In this document: one piece after another, positions 34,328 to 44,900 of the stretch
Numbering within the stretch: the stretch's first letter is position 1
Layout: each line of letters begins with the position of its first letter
NCBI GenBank assembly: GCA_004835665.1
Contig: RBKR01000014.1
Span: 620,001-684,000 of the forward strand
Direction of reading: 5' to 3'
Length of the DNA stretch: 64,000 bases
Source of the DNA: Phoma sp. XZ068
Taxonomy: Eukaryota > Ascomycota > Dothideomycetes > Pleosporales > Didymellaceae
Made by a program: the position numbers and the translations under genes
Notes under the pieces: generated by a model
Database searches by the model: none
The model's input: only the letters and a program-made list of their open reading frames with translations
What the model was told of the DNA's origin: nothing

Positions 34328-36682
34328 ATGCTTTGCGAAACATGTTTGGGAGTTTTGCAACATGGTCGGAACTTCATAAGCAACGATTACCCTAGTCCCT
34401 CAATGTTTGAGGATGAGGACAGCGACCAAGATGCGGACTCGACCACTGAATCAGACGGGCAAATGCACAGAAGAGCAGTGGAGGAGACGTTGAAATCCAA
34501 GGATGCCTTGCCCAGAGGACCTTCTGTAGCGACTGCTCCAGAAGTCTCGATCAGAGAACTAGCCGGAACAAACGTAGACTCTAAAGCAGATTCTGGACAG
34601 CTTGAAAGGCTAACAGGGACAGACAGCGAAATGAAGTTCCGCGGCCATGAATTGAGTGGTGAATGTTGGATGAAGAATCGAGAATCTGGTTTCCATGGCC
34701 ATCATCAACGATTCTCCGATTTATGTGCCTCAATTAATATTGGATGTCAGGTCTGTTGCATTTCATGGTCTGACTTGGATGAAAACGCGCGCTTACAAAT
34801 GAGTGCTGGAGCCGATTTCAACACCGACAACGAGTCAAAACCGACTCGATTCTTTGCATATGTTGACCTCACATTCTCTCCTGCCAATTATTCATTCAGT
34901 ATCCACCTGAGACGGAAGCAAAAAGTCCGAGATGCCACTATCTTTTTCCTAGATCCCGAGGCTGGTTCGTATATCTATCCAGCTACGTGTGGGATGCTAA
35001 TGAAAACGAAGATTGCCAGGGGAACATTCCACCACAAATGACCTCGAAATGCACTTCATCGCCCGAGTCCCTGAGTGTAGCAAATCGATGGCTCAGTGAT
35101 TGCGTCGGCAATCATCACACTACACGTGCGAAAGACATGCCGGCCACTCCATGGTATCCCACTCGCCTATTAGACTTGGGCAGTCTCAACCATGAAGTCC
35201 ATGATGTGCGACTGATACATACACGATATTGCAAAATTGTTGGTCCTTATACCACCCTGAGCCATTAAGGGTTGGGGCCAATTTTCTAACGCTGACTGGG
35301 CACAACATGGAAGATTTCTGCAAGTCGATCCCTATTGCAGAAATGCCTCGCACGTTCCGGGACGCCATATTGGTATCGAAAGCATTACAAGCTCGCTATC
35401 TATGGATCGATGCTCTCTGCATCAAGCAAGATGATACCTCAGACTGGGCACACGAAGCAAGCCAGATGCACAAAGTTTACTCGCACTCGCATTGCAACAT
35501 TTCAGCCTCTTATGCTTAAGACAGCTCAGGCGGGCTGTTTCATGATCGCGATCCCCGTCTTTTGTGCGAAACGAAGCTCGAACTTTGTCTCAACAACCAA
35601 TGTATAGCCAGGAAGTATCATCGCGCTTACATCGTTACTGATCCCTTTCTTTTCTCCAAAGATGTATCCGACTGTACACTGAACAAGCGTGGGTGGGTCT
35701 TCCAGGAGAGAATCCTGGCACCAAGGGTATTGCGTTTCTGTGCCGATCAACTCTTCTGGGAGTGTCGCAAGCACATCGCGATCGAACAGTCTTCCTTCGA
35801 AATATCAGCCGACCGTCACTTCGACATGTTAGGCGCCACAATCAAAGCCAACAGGGCATATCTTCATGAAGATGTTGCTCCTTGGTATGAAATGTGGGGC
35901 GACTTGGTCAGGGAATACACACAAACGCCCCTCACCTACCCTGGTGATAAGCTCATCGCGCAAAGATGATCAGGTCTATGGTGCGCGATGAGTATGTAGC
36001 CGGTTTGTGGCGGAAGGATTTTGCTCACCAACTTCTATGGAGACAAATAGGTCCAACGACTCGCCCCGTTAACTATCGTGCGCCGAGCTGATCCTGGGCT
36101 GCAGTGGAAGGGCCAACATATTTGCTTCCCTTTGAAGACCTGCAGGCTCTCGATGGTTTAGCGATAGACGTAGTTGATGTGCATCTTGACTATGTAGCGG
36201 GCGATGAGACCGGGCAGATTAAAGGAGGCTGGCTAGACTTGGTAGGTTATCTGAAGCCCGTAAGTCTTGTCTGGAGGAGGCAAACGCGGCACGAATCTGA
36301 GCCGACTTGGTTCATGGCTCTGGAAAACAACCCTATGCTGATGAAGGGTTTCGCTGAAAGACACACCATGTCCCTATATCTAGACGATCCATCTGAGAGC
36401 AAGGAGTCCATCATACAGAGCAGCGAGAATGCTAGATACTTCTGTATGCTCGTTGGCAAACCCACCGACAACAGGAAGCAGTATGAAGTCGATCTTTGGC
36501 GCCAATTCCTCTTACTGCGGCAGGTCGATGGGCTGGAACCGCATTTCGAGCGCGCGGGATTAGGTCGTATTCATGAGTTGAGATATTGGGAAATGCTGCA
36601 CGAGGAGCTCGACGAGGAGATCAAATGAAGCCTACCTTGCCTGCGCTACGAAAACGGCAAGCACACGATTCGAATCTTGTAG
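34328..36682 (+). pseudogene. Degenerate HET-domain gene, copy 2
   Basis: The N-terminus at 34328 (MLCETCLGVLQHG) matches copy 1 but carries a longer acidic insertion. The reading then breaks repeatedly. There is a frame change near 34975, and a TAA at 35266-35268 exactly after YTTLSH, with another frame change over the HET core motif. A TAA at 35517-35519 interrupts NISASYA/DSSGG in frame. A frame change near 35960 (DKLIA) follows. A TGA at 36089-36091 replaces the first Trp of the conserved PSWSW, and a TGA at 36626-36628 precedes an in-frame tail, LRYENGKHTIRIL, ending at 36682. Core blocks remain readable: YLWIDALCIKQDD, RGWVFQERILAPRVLRF and LFWEC. At least three stops and three frameshifts make it non-functional as annotated. 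It is a tandem paralogue of copy 1 in the same orientation. Confidence 0.88.
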
Positions 36683-37064
36683 GCAGTGGATCTACTTTAC
36701 ATCCTACGTAGACTTCTCAGAATACTATTCACCCTCAGATGTCAATAGCGACAAGTGCGATGCTGCCGACCTCCGCCCTTATTTGCTCTTGTGTGAGATA
36801 TGTGAAGTTCGATGTTCACTCGCGAATCTCGATCGCCGCAACAGCTCCCCCACTACACAGCCCCCGATTTCCCGTTTCGTCAGCCGCTGACGTATCCCTG
36901 TCTTTGTCCGCCAGGAAACGAGATCGCCATATATACAACAACCATGGATGCAGGGCCATTTCTCACGACCTCATAATTACAAAACATACTTCAAGCCAGC
37001 TACACACCTTGCAACGACTACTACAAGCTCGGATTTAGCGCAAAAGATCGGCGAATCATACATC
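36683..37064. other. Intergenic region after HET copy 2
   Basis: A 380-base gap. No ORF is supported; it may hold the promoter of the small gene that follows. Confidence 0.5.
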
Positions 37065-37590
37065 ATGGCTTCAGACAGCTCGCTCCAGTTTAGAGGTTTG
37101 TTGCTTTCTTATTGCAAATCAGCCCGTTTAGCGTGTACGCCTTGCATGGCTTCACCCGTATGTGGTAGACTATGCTATGGGATAGCCTACGCTATACTAG
37201 TCTGCCTTTACACTTCTTCTACCGTCATGATGCTCCGCGGATAGAGCATGCTGCGCTACTCCAGCTTACAGCTGTCGGACACTGGCTTGCGCACCAACCA
37301 TCACGAACCACGACTAACTCAGCTACATAGAACCCTCACATCCTCACATCTCGCTGCATCCCTCAAGCACAGAGTCAACTTCTTCCAACGCTGAGCCAAC
37401 ACCACACCCAACCAGCACGAAATCAGCGCCCCCAGCAATGGAGCGCCAAAGCTCAGTCAGCAAGATTGCAGGCTTGGCGAAGAAGCTGGTCAAGAGTCCA
37501 CAGGAAGAAAAGGAGCATCTGCAGTTGGAGAAGACGCTGAGTAAGGAGGTGAAGAAGGGGGAGGTGGATGTCGGGACGATGGAGGCGTAA
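37065..37590 (+). CDS. Small hypothetical protein (82 aa if spliced as proposed)
   Basis: A candidate two-exon gene: 37065-37095 and 37373-37590, 82 aa. The second exon holds an open frame ending at 37590 whose last 50 residues, from an internal ATG at 37438, are Lys/Glu-rich and helical (KIAGLAKKLVKSP, EHLQLEKTLSKEVKKGEV). The first exon (MASDSSLQF) and the 277-nt intron with donor GTTTGT and acceptor CACAG are speculative, since the intron is much longer than others here. Several other AG acceptors lie inside it. I do not recognise a family. A 50-aa protein from 37438 is the minimal alternative. It is plausible because of composition and a clean stop, but unproven. Confidence 0.35.
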
Positions 37591-38031
37591 TTTGTCATCG
37601 AGTAGGGGGAGGGTAGAAAGCCAGGACGATCATTGATGGCGTTATATGGAGTGAGGGTTATGAAGGGAAAAATGAATGGTATAGACTGCCTGCATCGTGG
37701 GTCTTTGAATGAAGATTTATGAAGTCGAGAGTAGTGTCGTGCAATGCGTTGCTATTGAGAACGTGCGGTACATATACTCTGTAATGGCTCACAAGCTTCA
37801 TCTACGTTCTTCTCTCACACAGTCGCACGCTTATGACATGTTCGTCGTACTCGGTATCTCGTAACAACAACCCAGAAACCCAAACGCCGTGGCTGCTACG
37901 CAGTGGTATCTCATATCCCATTCCTCCACCATTATCATGCTATGCACACGTTCCAGTTCGTTGCGCAAAATTTCGTATATACTGTAAACATAAAGACGCG
38001 AGAAGTAAAAATAGGTCGATCGTATGGCCGC
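37591..38031. other. Convergent intergenic region
   Basis: A 440-base gap between the small plus-strand ORF and the 3' end of the four-TM membrane protein. No ORF is supported. Confidence 0.5.
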
Positions 38032-38739
38032 TCAGTCGCGGTACTGGTTGGAATTGACCTGGCTGGCCATAATCATCATCCAGACCAGGAAAACAGATCC
38101 GATGATCCAGAATGCGAAGACTGCCTGCCAACACTGACCTATGTAACTGTTAGTCTCAACTCTTCTTCACTCCTTCCCCCAATCGACTTACAGATGTTCC
38201 TCTGCTGGAGAAAGGCAAGCGTATTCGCATTCGGCCCGCTGGCATTATCGTTGAATACGTAGGTGTTGCATTGGTTGTTGATGTTTGGGCCTGCGAAGAG
38301 CTGGATAGCTGTCCCGATTATGCCGGCGATGAACAGGACCAGTAGGATAAAGGAGAGCAGCATCATGATGCTAGGAAGAAGCTTGCGTTGTGCAATGTAG
38401 ACGATCTCGATGATGATGAATATTATGGCGAGCGCGCCGACTGTTACGCCGTAGGGCATGATCCTGGGTCAGTGTTAGCACTGCTGTTTCTTAAGTTCGA
38501 GTTGCTGGTTCCGGAAGAATATGGATGTTCGCCAGCATTTGTTGGTAAACTCACCACGGTGTGCCCAATCCCATGCGGTCCTGTATCTGCATGAACTGCG
38601 CATTCACGCCTAATATTGTGCCTGCTGTTGCCAGCATGACAATAGTCCATGTGTTGAGTTGTAGATCCGGCCAGTAGTACTTCTCACGCACTACAACGGC
38701 GGAGCCAACTACTGTCCCTGAGTGGCCTACGCGTGCCAT
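38032..38739 (-). CDS. Four-transmembrane integral membrane protein, uncharacterised
   Basis: Three exons are read: 38739-38555, 38463-38192 and 38138-38032, giving 187 aa, with donors GTGAGT and GTAAGT. Four hydrophobic segments are visible. TM1 is around residues 31-50 (TWTIVMLATAGTILGVNAQ), TM2 around 66-85 (VTVGALAIIFIIIEIVYIA) and TM3 around 91-117 (MMLLSFILLVLFIAGIIGTA). TM4 comes near the end (AVFAFWIIGSVFLVWMMIM). A Cys- and Asn-containing loop (NINNQCNTYVFNDNASG) lies between TM3 and TM4. The size and topology resemble MARVEL-like or claudin-like fungal membrane proteins, but I see no decisive motif. The final exon restores the fourth helix, which supports the gene model. Its function and membrane are unknown. 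Confidence 0.8.
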
Positions 38740-39661
38740 TGTGTACAGTTTGGTTGTGTTGTGGTGATTTGAGACCTAATGCTGGGTGCTTGAAGCCGTC
38801 GAGGCGCTGAGATGAGAGCGCGGGCTGCCGGATATGCGCTTGATTGCGAATTGGACTTGGCACGCAGCCGTATAGCCGTGGTTTGCCTCTGCGATCTCTT
38901 CTCTGCTCTTCTATGGACAGACTTTAATGTCTGGGATCGCTCCTCGCAGATCTCACGTCGAGGCGCGTCGCGGTGGTACAGCAGGTAGCGGGCGCAAGCG
39001 AGTGACGTTGTTTGCGGGTCGATGCGCTGCGGGGCAGGAAATGCGGAGAGTGTCTCGGGGCAGTTGGCTGGTTACTGTAGATGACACAGATGGAGGAAGG
39101 AGTGATGGAAGTCGATAAGAATATATGCTAGATAAGATGGATTAAAGAGAAACGTGGGCGCCGCAACTTCCTTGATGTTCCTGCAGCTCCGGTCTCTAGT
39201 GCCGTTGGCGATGGCTGGTGAGGAGGCTGGCGCGTCGAGGTTTGGCCGCGGAACCAGCATCACCCTTCAGGAACCAAGTTAGCAAGCTCTGAAGAAGATG
39301 CTAATTTCGTGCGCTCGTACGTGAGACGCAACTCTAGCCGGTCCACATGTGGTAGATGTCCTGGTGCACCCATGCGCGAAACGGGTTGGTATTGGCCTTG
39401 TTGGGCGACTCCAATATATCTTCCCAAGTCTCACGAACTTCTCTACTTCTCGAAATGTAATCAATGATGCTTTATGGCCTGCCTGTAACTAGCAGTCGCC
39501 ACTATCAGTATTATGCATTACAAAAAGTATGTCTATCTAACCAGGATTCGTACAAAGAAGTGACGCGCAAACAAAGATGCTTGCTGTAACAAAAAAGGCA
39601 TGCTCCATTCCCACACGTAGCGTGAATCGTACTCGTAGCAGATTCAGATCATCTTGAGGCT
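38740..39661. other. Intergenic region upstream of the four-TM protein
   Basis: A 920-base gap with the membrane protein promoter and the LCB1 3' region. No ORF is supported. Confidence 0.55.
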
Positions 39662-41349
39662 TTACTTCCTCCTTGAGATGATCTTGGTGATGGCATGCCG
39701 TATGGTGACACCCGCCTTTTCAGTCTCCTTCTTCGTCAAGCCACTGGTGACACACACCTTGAGGGCTGGCACTGGCTGCCAGCCAGCATCCCTCGGGTTG
39801 ACGCCAAGTCCGAGTGGGAAGGCCTTCAGTCTTGTGATGAGAACGCCGTTTGCGAGACACTGTAGACGTTAGCTATACCATCAGTTGTGGATCCATGAAA
39901 GGACGTACCTCGTCTACAACATCGCGCAAAATCTGATTCTGGTCGTCAATGCTGAAGTTCTTGGCTGCAACAACCTCATTCTTGAGAACAAGTAGCATAA
40001 TCGGGTTGTCCACGGAACTTGTGCACTTGACCCAGTCGCTCCTGGGGTCGAGCTGTGCGCGCATGGCCTCGATTCTCTCTCTCAAGCTCGTTAAAATCTC
40101 TGGCTGCTCTTGCAGAAGGGAGATGGTCTCGCTTGCGGTTGTCGAAAGCAGTGCTGGTAGAGCAGCAGAGTATGTGTAAGAAGCCGAAGAAATGCGCTGA
40201 TGCTCGACAACCTCCTCGTTGCCGGCACAGAACCCCCCTGCAGCGCACAGAGGCCCGGATAGCGAACCAACAATCATGTCAACCTCAGTCGCATCAACAT
40301 TCTGAGCCTCAGTGACACCACGTCCAGTCCTGCCCAAGACACCGTATGACCAGGATTCGTCGAGGATGAGGCGGAACTTGTACTTGAGCTTCAACTCGAT
40401 CAGCTTGGGCAGGTCGACCACGTCACCCATGTTCTCGAACAGGCCTTCGGTGATGATAAAGCGTCTTGTCAATGGCTTGCCGGCCTGCTCCTTGATGACC
40501 CTCTTCAGCACCTTCTCCAGATCTTCTATATCGTTGTGTTCATACCACCGTACTGTACTTCTGGAGATCTGAATGCCCTTGCGTACAGGGAAGTTGACGG
40601 CCTTGTCCGCGACAATGATGTCTCCGCGCTTGCAGAAGGAGGGAATGACACTCGATATGGTGGAAAAGGACTGCGCGTAGATGATACAAGCTGGAACACC
40701 CAAGTGCGCAGCAACATCCTGCTCGGTCTTCATGTGTACGTCCTGTGTGCCGTAGAAACCGGGCGGGCCGCAAGGGCCGACGCCATATGTGCGAAGGGTC
40801 TGGATGGCTTTCTCTTTGAGGGTCTCGTTTGCGACGAAGTTGTAGAAGTTGAAGGAGGCGAGGTTCGTAACGGTGCGGCCGTTGGAGAGCTTCGACTTGG
40901 GCCCTGTAGGTCTGCGCCAGGGTTAGCATTGCGAAGGCGCCAATACGTTCAGCATCGCAGTGCGCCATACCCCACAATCACCGGTCTCTTCTCATTGTCA
41001 AGCTCTTCAAGCGAGGTCGGCGCGGCAACAAGCGGTTCGGGCGTCCAGTCCTCTACGAGCTCATCGATCTCCTATTCTCAAGTCAGCGGTGTTCCCCTGG
41101 ATTTGTCTCACTTGCGCAACATACCGCGTCTGTTAAATGCACCTTCTTCTGTGTACTATACTTCGGTGCAAGCAGGTACCTCACGGCGAAGAGGAACAGA
41201 AACAACTCGACTGCACTTCGGACCGGGTCGTTTTGGTAGCTCGACTTGATGTAGCGCACCGCAATTGAAGAGCCGGGAATCCTCTCCAGGTACGCATTGG
41301 CGTCGTTCAGAAACCGCACGGTCACATTCTGCACTTCTTGTAGGTCCAT
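39662..41349 (-). CDS. LCB1: Serine palmitoyltransferase subunit 1 (Lcb1)
   Basis: Four exons are read: 41349-41125, 41071-40971, 40911-39909 and 39859-39662, giving 508 aa. Splicing at 40911 (acceptor CGCAG) yields the family-like GPTGPKSKLSNGRTVTNLASFN. One TM helix lies near residues 46-62 (AVELFLFLFAVRYLL). The body is a fold-type I PLP-dependent alpha-oxoamine synthase: YGVGPCGPPGFYGT, LDESWSYGVLGRTGRG, and EVDMIVGSLSGPLCAAGGFCAG. The last segment lacks the PLP-binding lysine found in Lcb2, as expected for the non-catalytic Lcb1. Lcb1 and Lcb2 form the ER enzyme that condenses serine with palmitoyl-CoA, the first step of sphingolipid synthesis. The LCB2 partner is not in this window. The length is slightly below yeast Lcb1 (558 aa). 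Confidence 0.96.
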
Positions 41350-41909
41350 CGTGTTGTCTAGGTGTCTGGCTGTTGTGGCGGTGCGGACTGCGAATACACG
41401 GCGGACCTCAAAGTTCGCAGTTGCGGCAACACGCGGAGGAGAGCAACGGGAGCGCGACTAATTTCCCTCACGTGTTCTATCTGACAGCAATCGTCCCACT
41501 TCGAATCACAGCAATCCACCATGTCAGCACATCTCTCCTGAAGTGACAAGTAACATGTGAAAAATGAGTCTCGGTTCACGCATGCCACGAAGTGATTTGA
41601 ATGAATTCTTCATTTGTGTAAAAAGTAGTGCAATCTCTGTCTAACATATTCGCCGTCCCATGAACCAAAACGATCCCATCGTAGTATATGTGCAAAGTCC
41701 GCGGTTCAAGCGGAGTAGTTGTCCCAAAAAGGAGAGAAGGTAAAGTGCATCTAGCTCCACTTAATACTCCTAGACAAAAAGAAATGCTAAGTCGAATATT
41801 ACAATCGTTATGAGACCAGCCTGGTCTCCACGCTATGCTTCCGCCCATGTTGTACAATGCAAATGTCAAGGCTGCTGACTTCCGTACATCAGCCAGTCGT
41901 CAGTAACTT
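41350..41909. other. Intergenic region between LCB1 and FKS1
   Basis: A 560-base gap between two minus-strand genes: the FKS1 3' region and the LCB1 promoter. No ORF is supported. Confidence 0.6.
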
Positions 41910-44900
41910 TTAATACGCCATGTAGCGACGGAAGCGGCGAGCCGCATCAGTCGATGAGGGATCCGCAGAATCGGAACCGGAGTCGGCATTGCCGGGCTGG
42001 AATTCCGGACATGGGTCTTGGATACACTTGCCAGTTGTACTGGCCGAAGTGTCGTTGTTGCTGTATCCTGTGGGCTGAAGGAGCTCCATAGGCAAGCTGA
42101 CGTTGAGCTTAATCTGCTTGCCGGCAACGATAGGGCCGACAATAAGAGCAAGGAAGACAACAAGCAGGATGAAGTACAGGATGGCGTAACGGACTACTCT
42201 GCGCTTGCGGAGCTTGGTCTGCTTCAGCGAGTAGATTGGAGGACGGATTTGACGACTATTGATTGTTAGCGGGTGTGCAGTGCGAGGTATAGGGAGATAA
42301 CGTACCTTGGTCGCAGCCAGAAGAGCATGACCGAGTGGAATGTATCGGCATAGGGGATCAACAGGATCGGAAGCATAAAGAACAGCAACACGTGTCCCAG
42401 AATGAAATCGGCAGCGAAATATCCAAGCTCAGTGATCTTGCAGAGGAACTCACGGCCAGGCTGGGAAAGTGTGTGCCAGCCCATGGTGTACCATTTACCA
42501 GTCCACCAGGCGATGTTGGAGGTATCAGCCTTGAACTCACGAGTGAGCGTAAGGGTGATGATCAGCTTAAAGAAGAAACGCTGGATGGCGACCACGGCAA
42601 TCATGCCAGCAAGAGCCCTGGGGAAACTGAAGCCTTCCAAGAACATCATGACCACGAAGAAGATAAGGAGCATGATGACGGCAATGGCGTGGGCAATCGC
42701 GGCAAGGATAGCACCGAACTTCTTGCAGCACATGCTGAGAAGAGGTCCCGCGCAACAAGCCAGAGCGAAGAGGCCACCGAGAACACCAGCGTTGACAGCG
42801 ATAGGACCGAAAGCGACAACCGCAACACGGACCAAAGCACCAGAAGGCTTGGAGTTCGGTCCAGAGCTGAGAGTGTCGGAGTCCAATTCGGTCTGGCGCT
42901 TTGGCACACCAGTCTGAGCATTGATAAAGAGGTACGGGACGACGGTGACAGCGACCAAGACCAGAGGACCGAGGACTTCAGCCAAGAAGATGTTGGAGAA
43001 GGCTGCACGAGGAACGTCTCCGGACATCTTCGCGGTTGGATCTCCAAGAACCTTGCGCTTGTAACCAGTAATACGAGTTCGGGACAGACGGCAGTAGCCG
43101 ATCCAGGAAGCGCTGTGGGAGCGAGTGTTTCCACGAGACAACCAGCGGAGGTATTCCCTGTAGTCGATGAAGAAGTCTTCCCAGGAGAACTGGTGGGGGT
43201 TGAAGAGGAACGGCGCTAGGCAGAGAGACAACAGGGATGCCCAGAAGTAGATGAGCCATGGCCCCCAAACGGTGATCGTAGCAAAGATAAGCATCATCAG
43301 GGCACGAGCGCCCAGGTAGATGGAAGGTCCTGCGAAACGAGAATAGAGAATACCGAAGGGGATGCGAGCAGTGGCGAAACCACGGCCAGTACCGATGTAA
43401 CGAGCACCACCGAAGGACAAGTTGGTCTGGAGCGAGTTGGCGTAAATCTGGGTGACGAAAACCTCGAAGAAAGGCGATCCAGAAGAGAAGTGCTTGGCCA
43501 GACGGGTAGCAGCGCGCCAGAAACCACGCTCCGTAAGCTCTTGAACAACAAGAGGTACAAAGGCGATAAAGAAGACGATGAAGATAGACATGATACAACG
43601 GGCGACCCAGTCGAAGACCGGGACCAAGTTGGCACAGCCGTTGGGCCACTGGGGGTCGGTAATCGGAATGTCCTTGTTGAAATGGCAGAGAATCGTCTCG
43701 TGGTTTAGGGCTCCCAAATGCAGGAGCACAAACATGAAGCACTGTACCGACAACATAATGAACATGTTGTTGACGTGGAAACCGGGATGGGCGTAGTAGA
43801 AGGACAAGAAACGGTCGAGAGGCAGCTGGGTACCCAAGTAGTAGTACTCGCGAGACAACATCTGCTCACCCATACCTGTGCCGATCTTGGTGGTGAAGTT
43901 GAGGACGGAACCGAAACCCAAATCACGGCCCTTACCACACTGGTAGTACTCGCAATGCTTTATGCGACCACCACGGAGGATAGCGTTCATACCGGCGTAA
44001 ATATCTTCGTTGAGATGCAGACCCTTCTGGGCCTTGGAGACACCACCACGAGTTGTCATGAAGATACCGTTGAGGAAATCGGGATGACCGTAATGGAGCT
44101 TACCACCGATTTGAGCCAGAGTACGGGCGAACATAGTACCGAATGTCTGTTCCTTTCCAGCAGCGATATCACCAAGAATACCAATGTTCTCAGAGAAAAT
44201 GTATTCACGGGCTCCGAGAATGGCGACAGGGTTGAAGTTGGGGTTGGGAATGCCGGGAGTGTAGGGGGAAACGTTGTCGGTGCTCATCTCTTCGAACTCA
44301 GCGAGAACACTGCGGATCTTCAAGCACTCCTCGAGGTAGTTGTCTTGGTTGGCATCGATAAGCTGGATGTATTCACCGCGGTAGAAGATGATGGCGTGGT
44401 TCTGATTGTCAGACTTTCCGTCACCGAGAATGGGATTGCCAGAAAGCTGGACGCGGAACTTGGGGCGACGCAGGCCGTTGTCCATGATCTCGGAGTGACC
44501 ATCGATCAAAGCAGAGTAGATGCGGGGCTCGTCACCCTCGTTGACAGGCGGCTCCTCATCGAGGTAGGCGATCTGAAGATCCGGGTAGGCACGGAGCAGG
44601 AACTCGGTATTCTCCATCTCTTCCTTGGTGAACTTGGCGTAACGCTGCATAGAAACACAGATCTTGTACTTGCGCCTGGCCATGCGCTCGAGCTCGCGCT
44701 CAAGCTTGTCGGAGTTACCACCAAACATCTGGACAACCTCGGGGTTCTCAACACGGTACAGGAGCTTGATCGCACGGCTGTAGTTCATGAAACCAGAGAT
44801 AGTGCGGTACAGAGTCTGAGAGCGAAGCGAGGCCCAGATACGGGTTCGGAGAGTGTACTCGGGAGCGGCCGACTTGAAACCAATACAGTAGAATGGAAGA

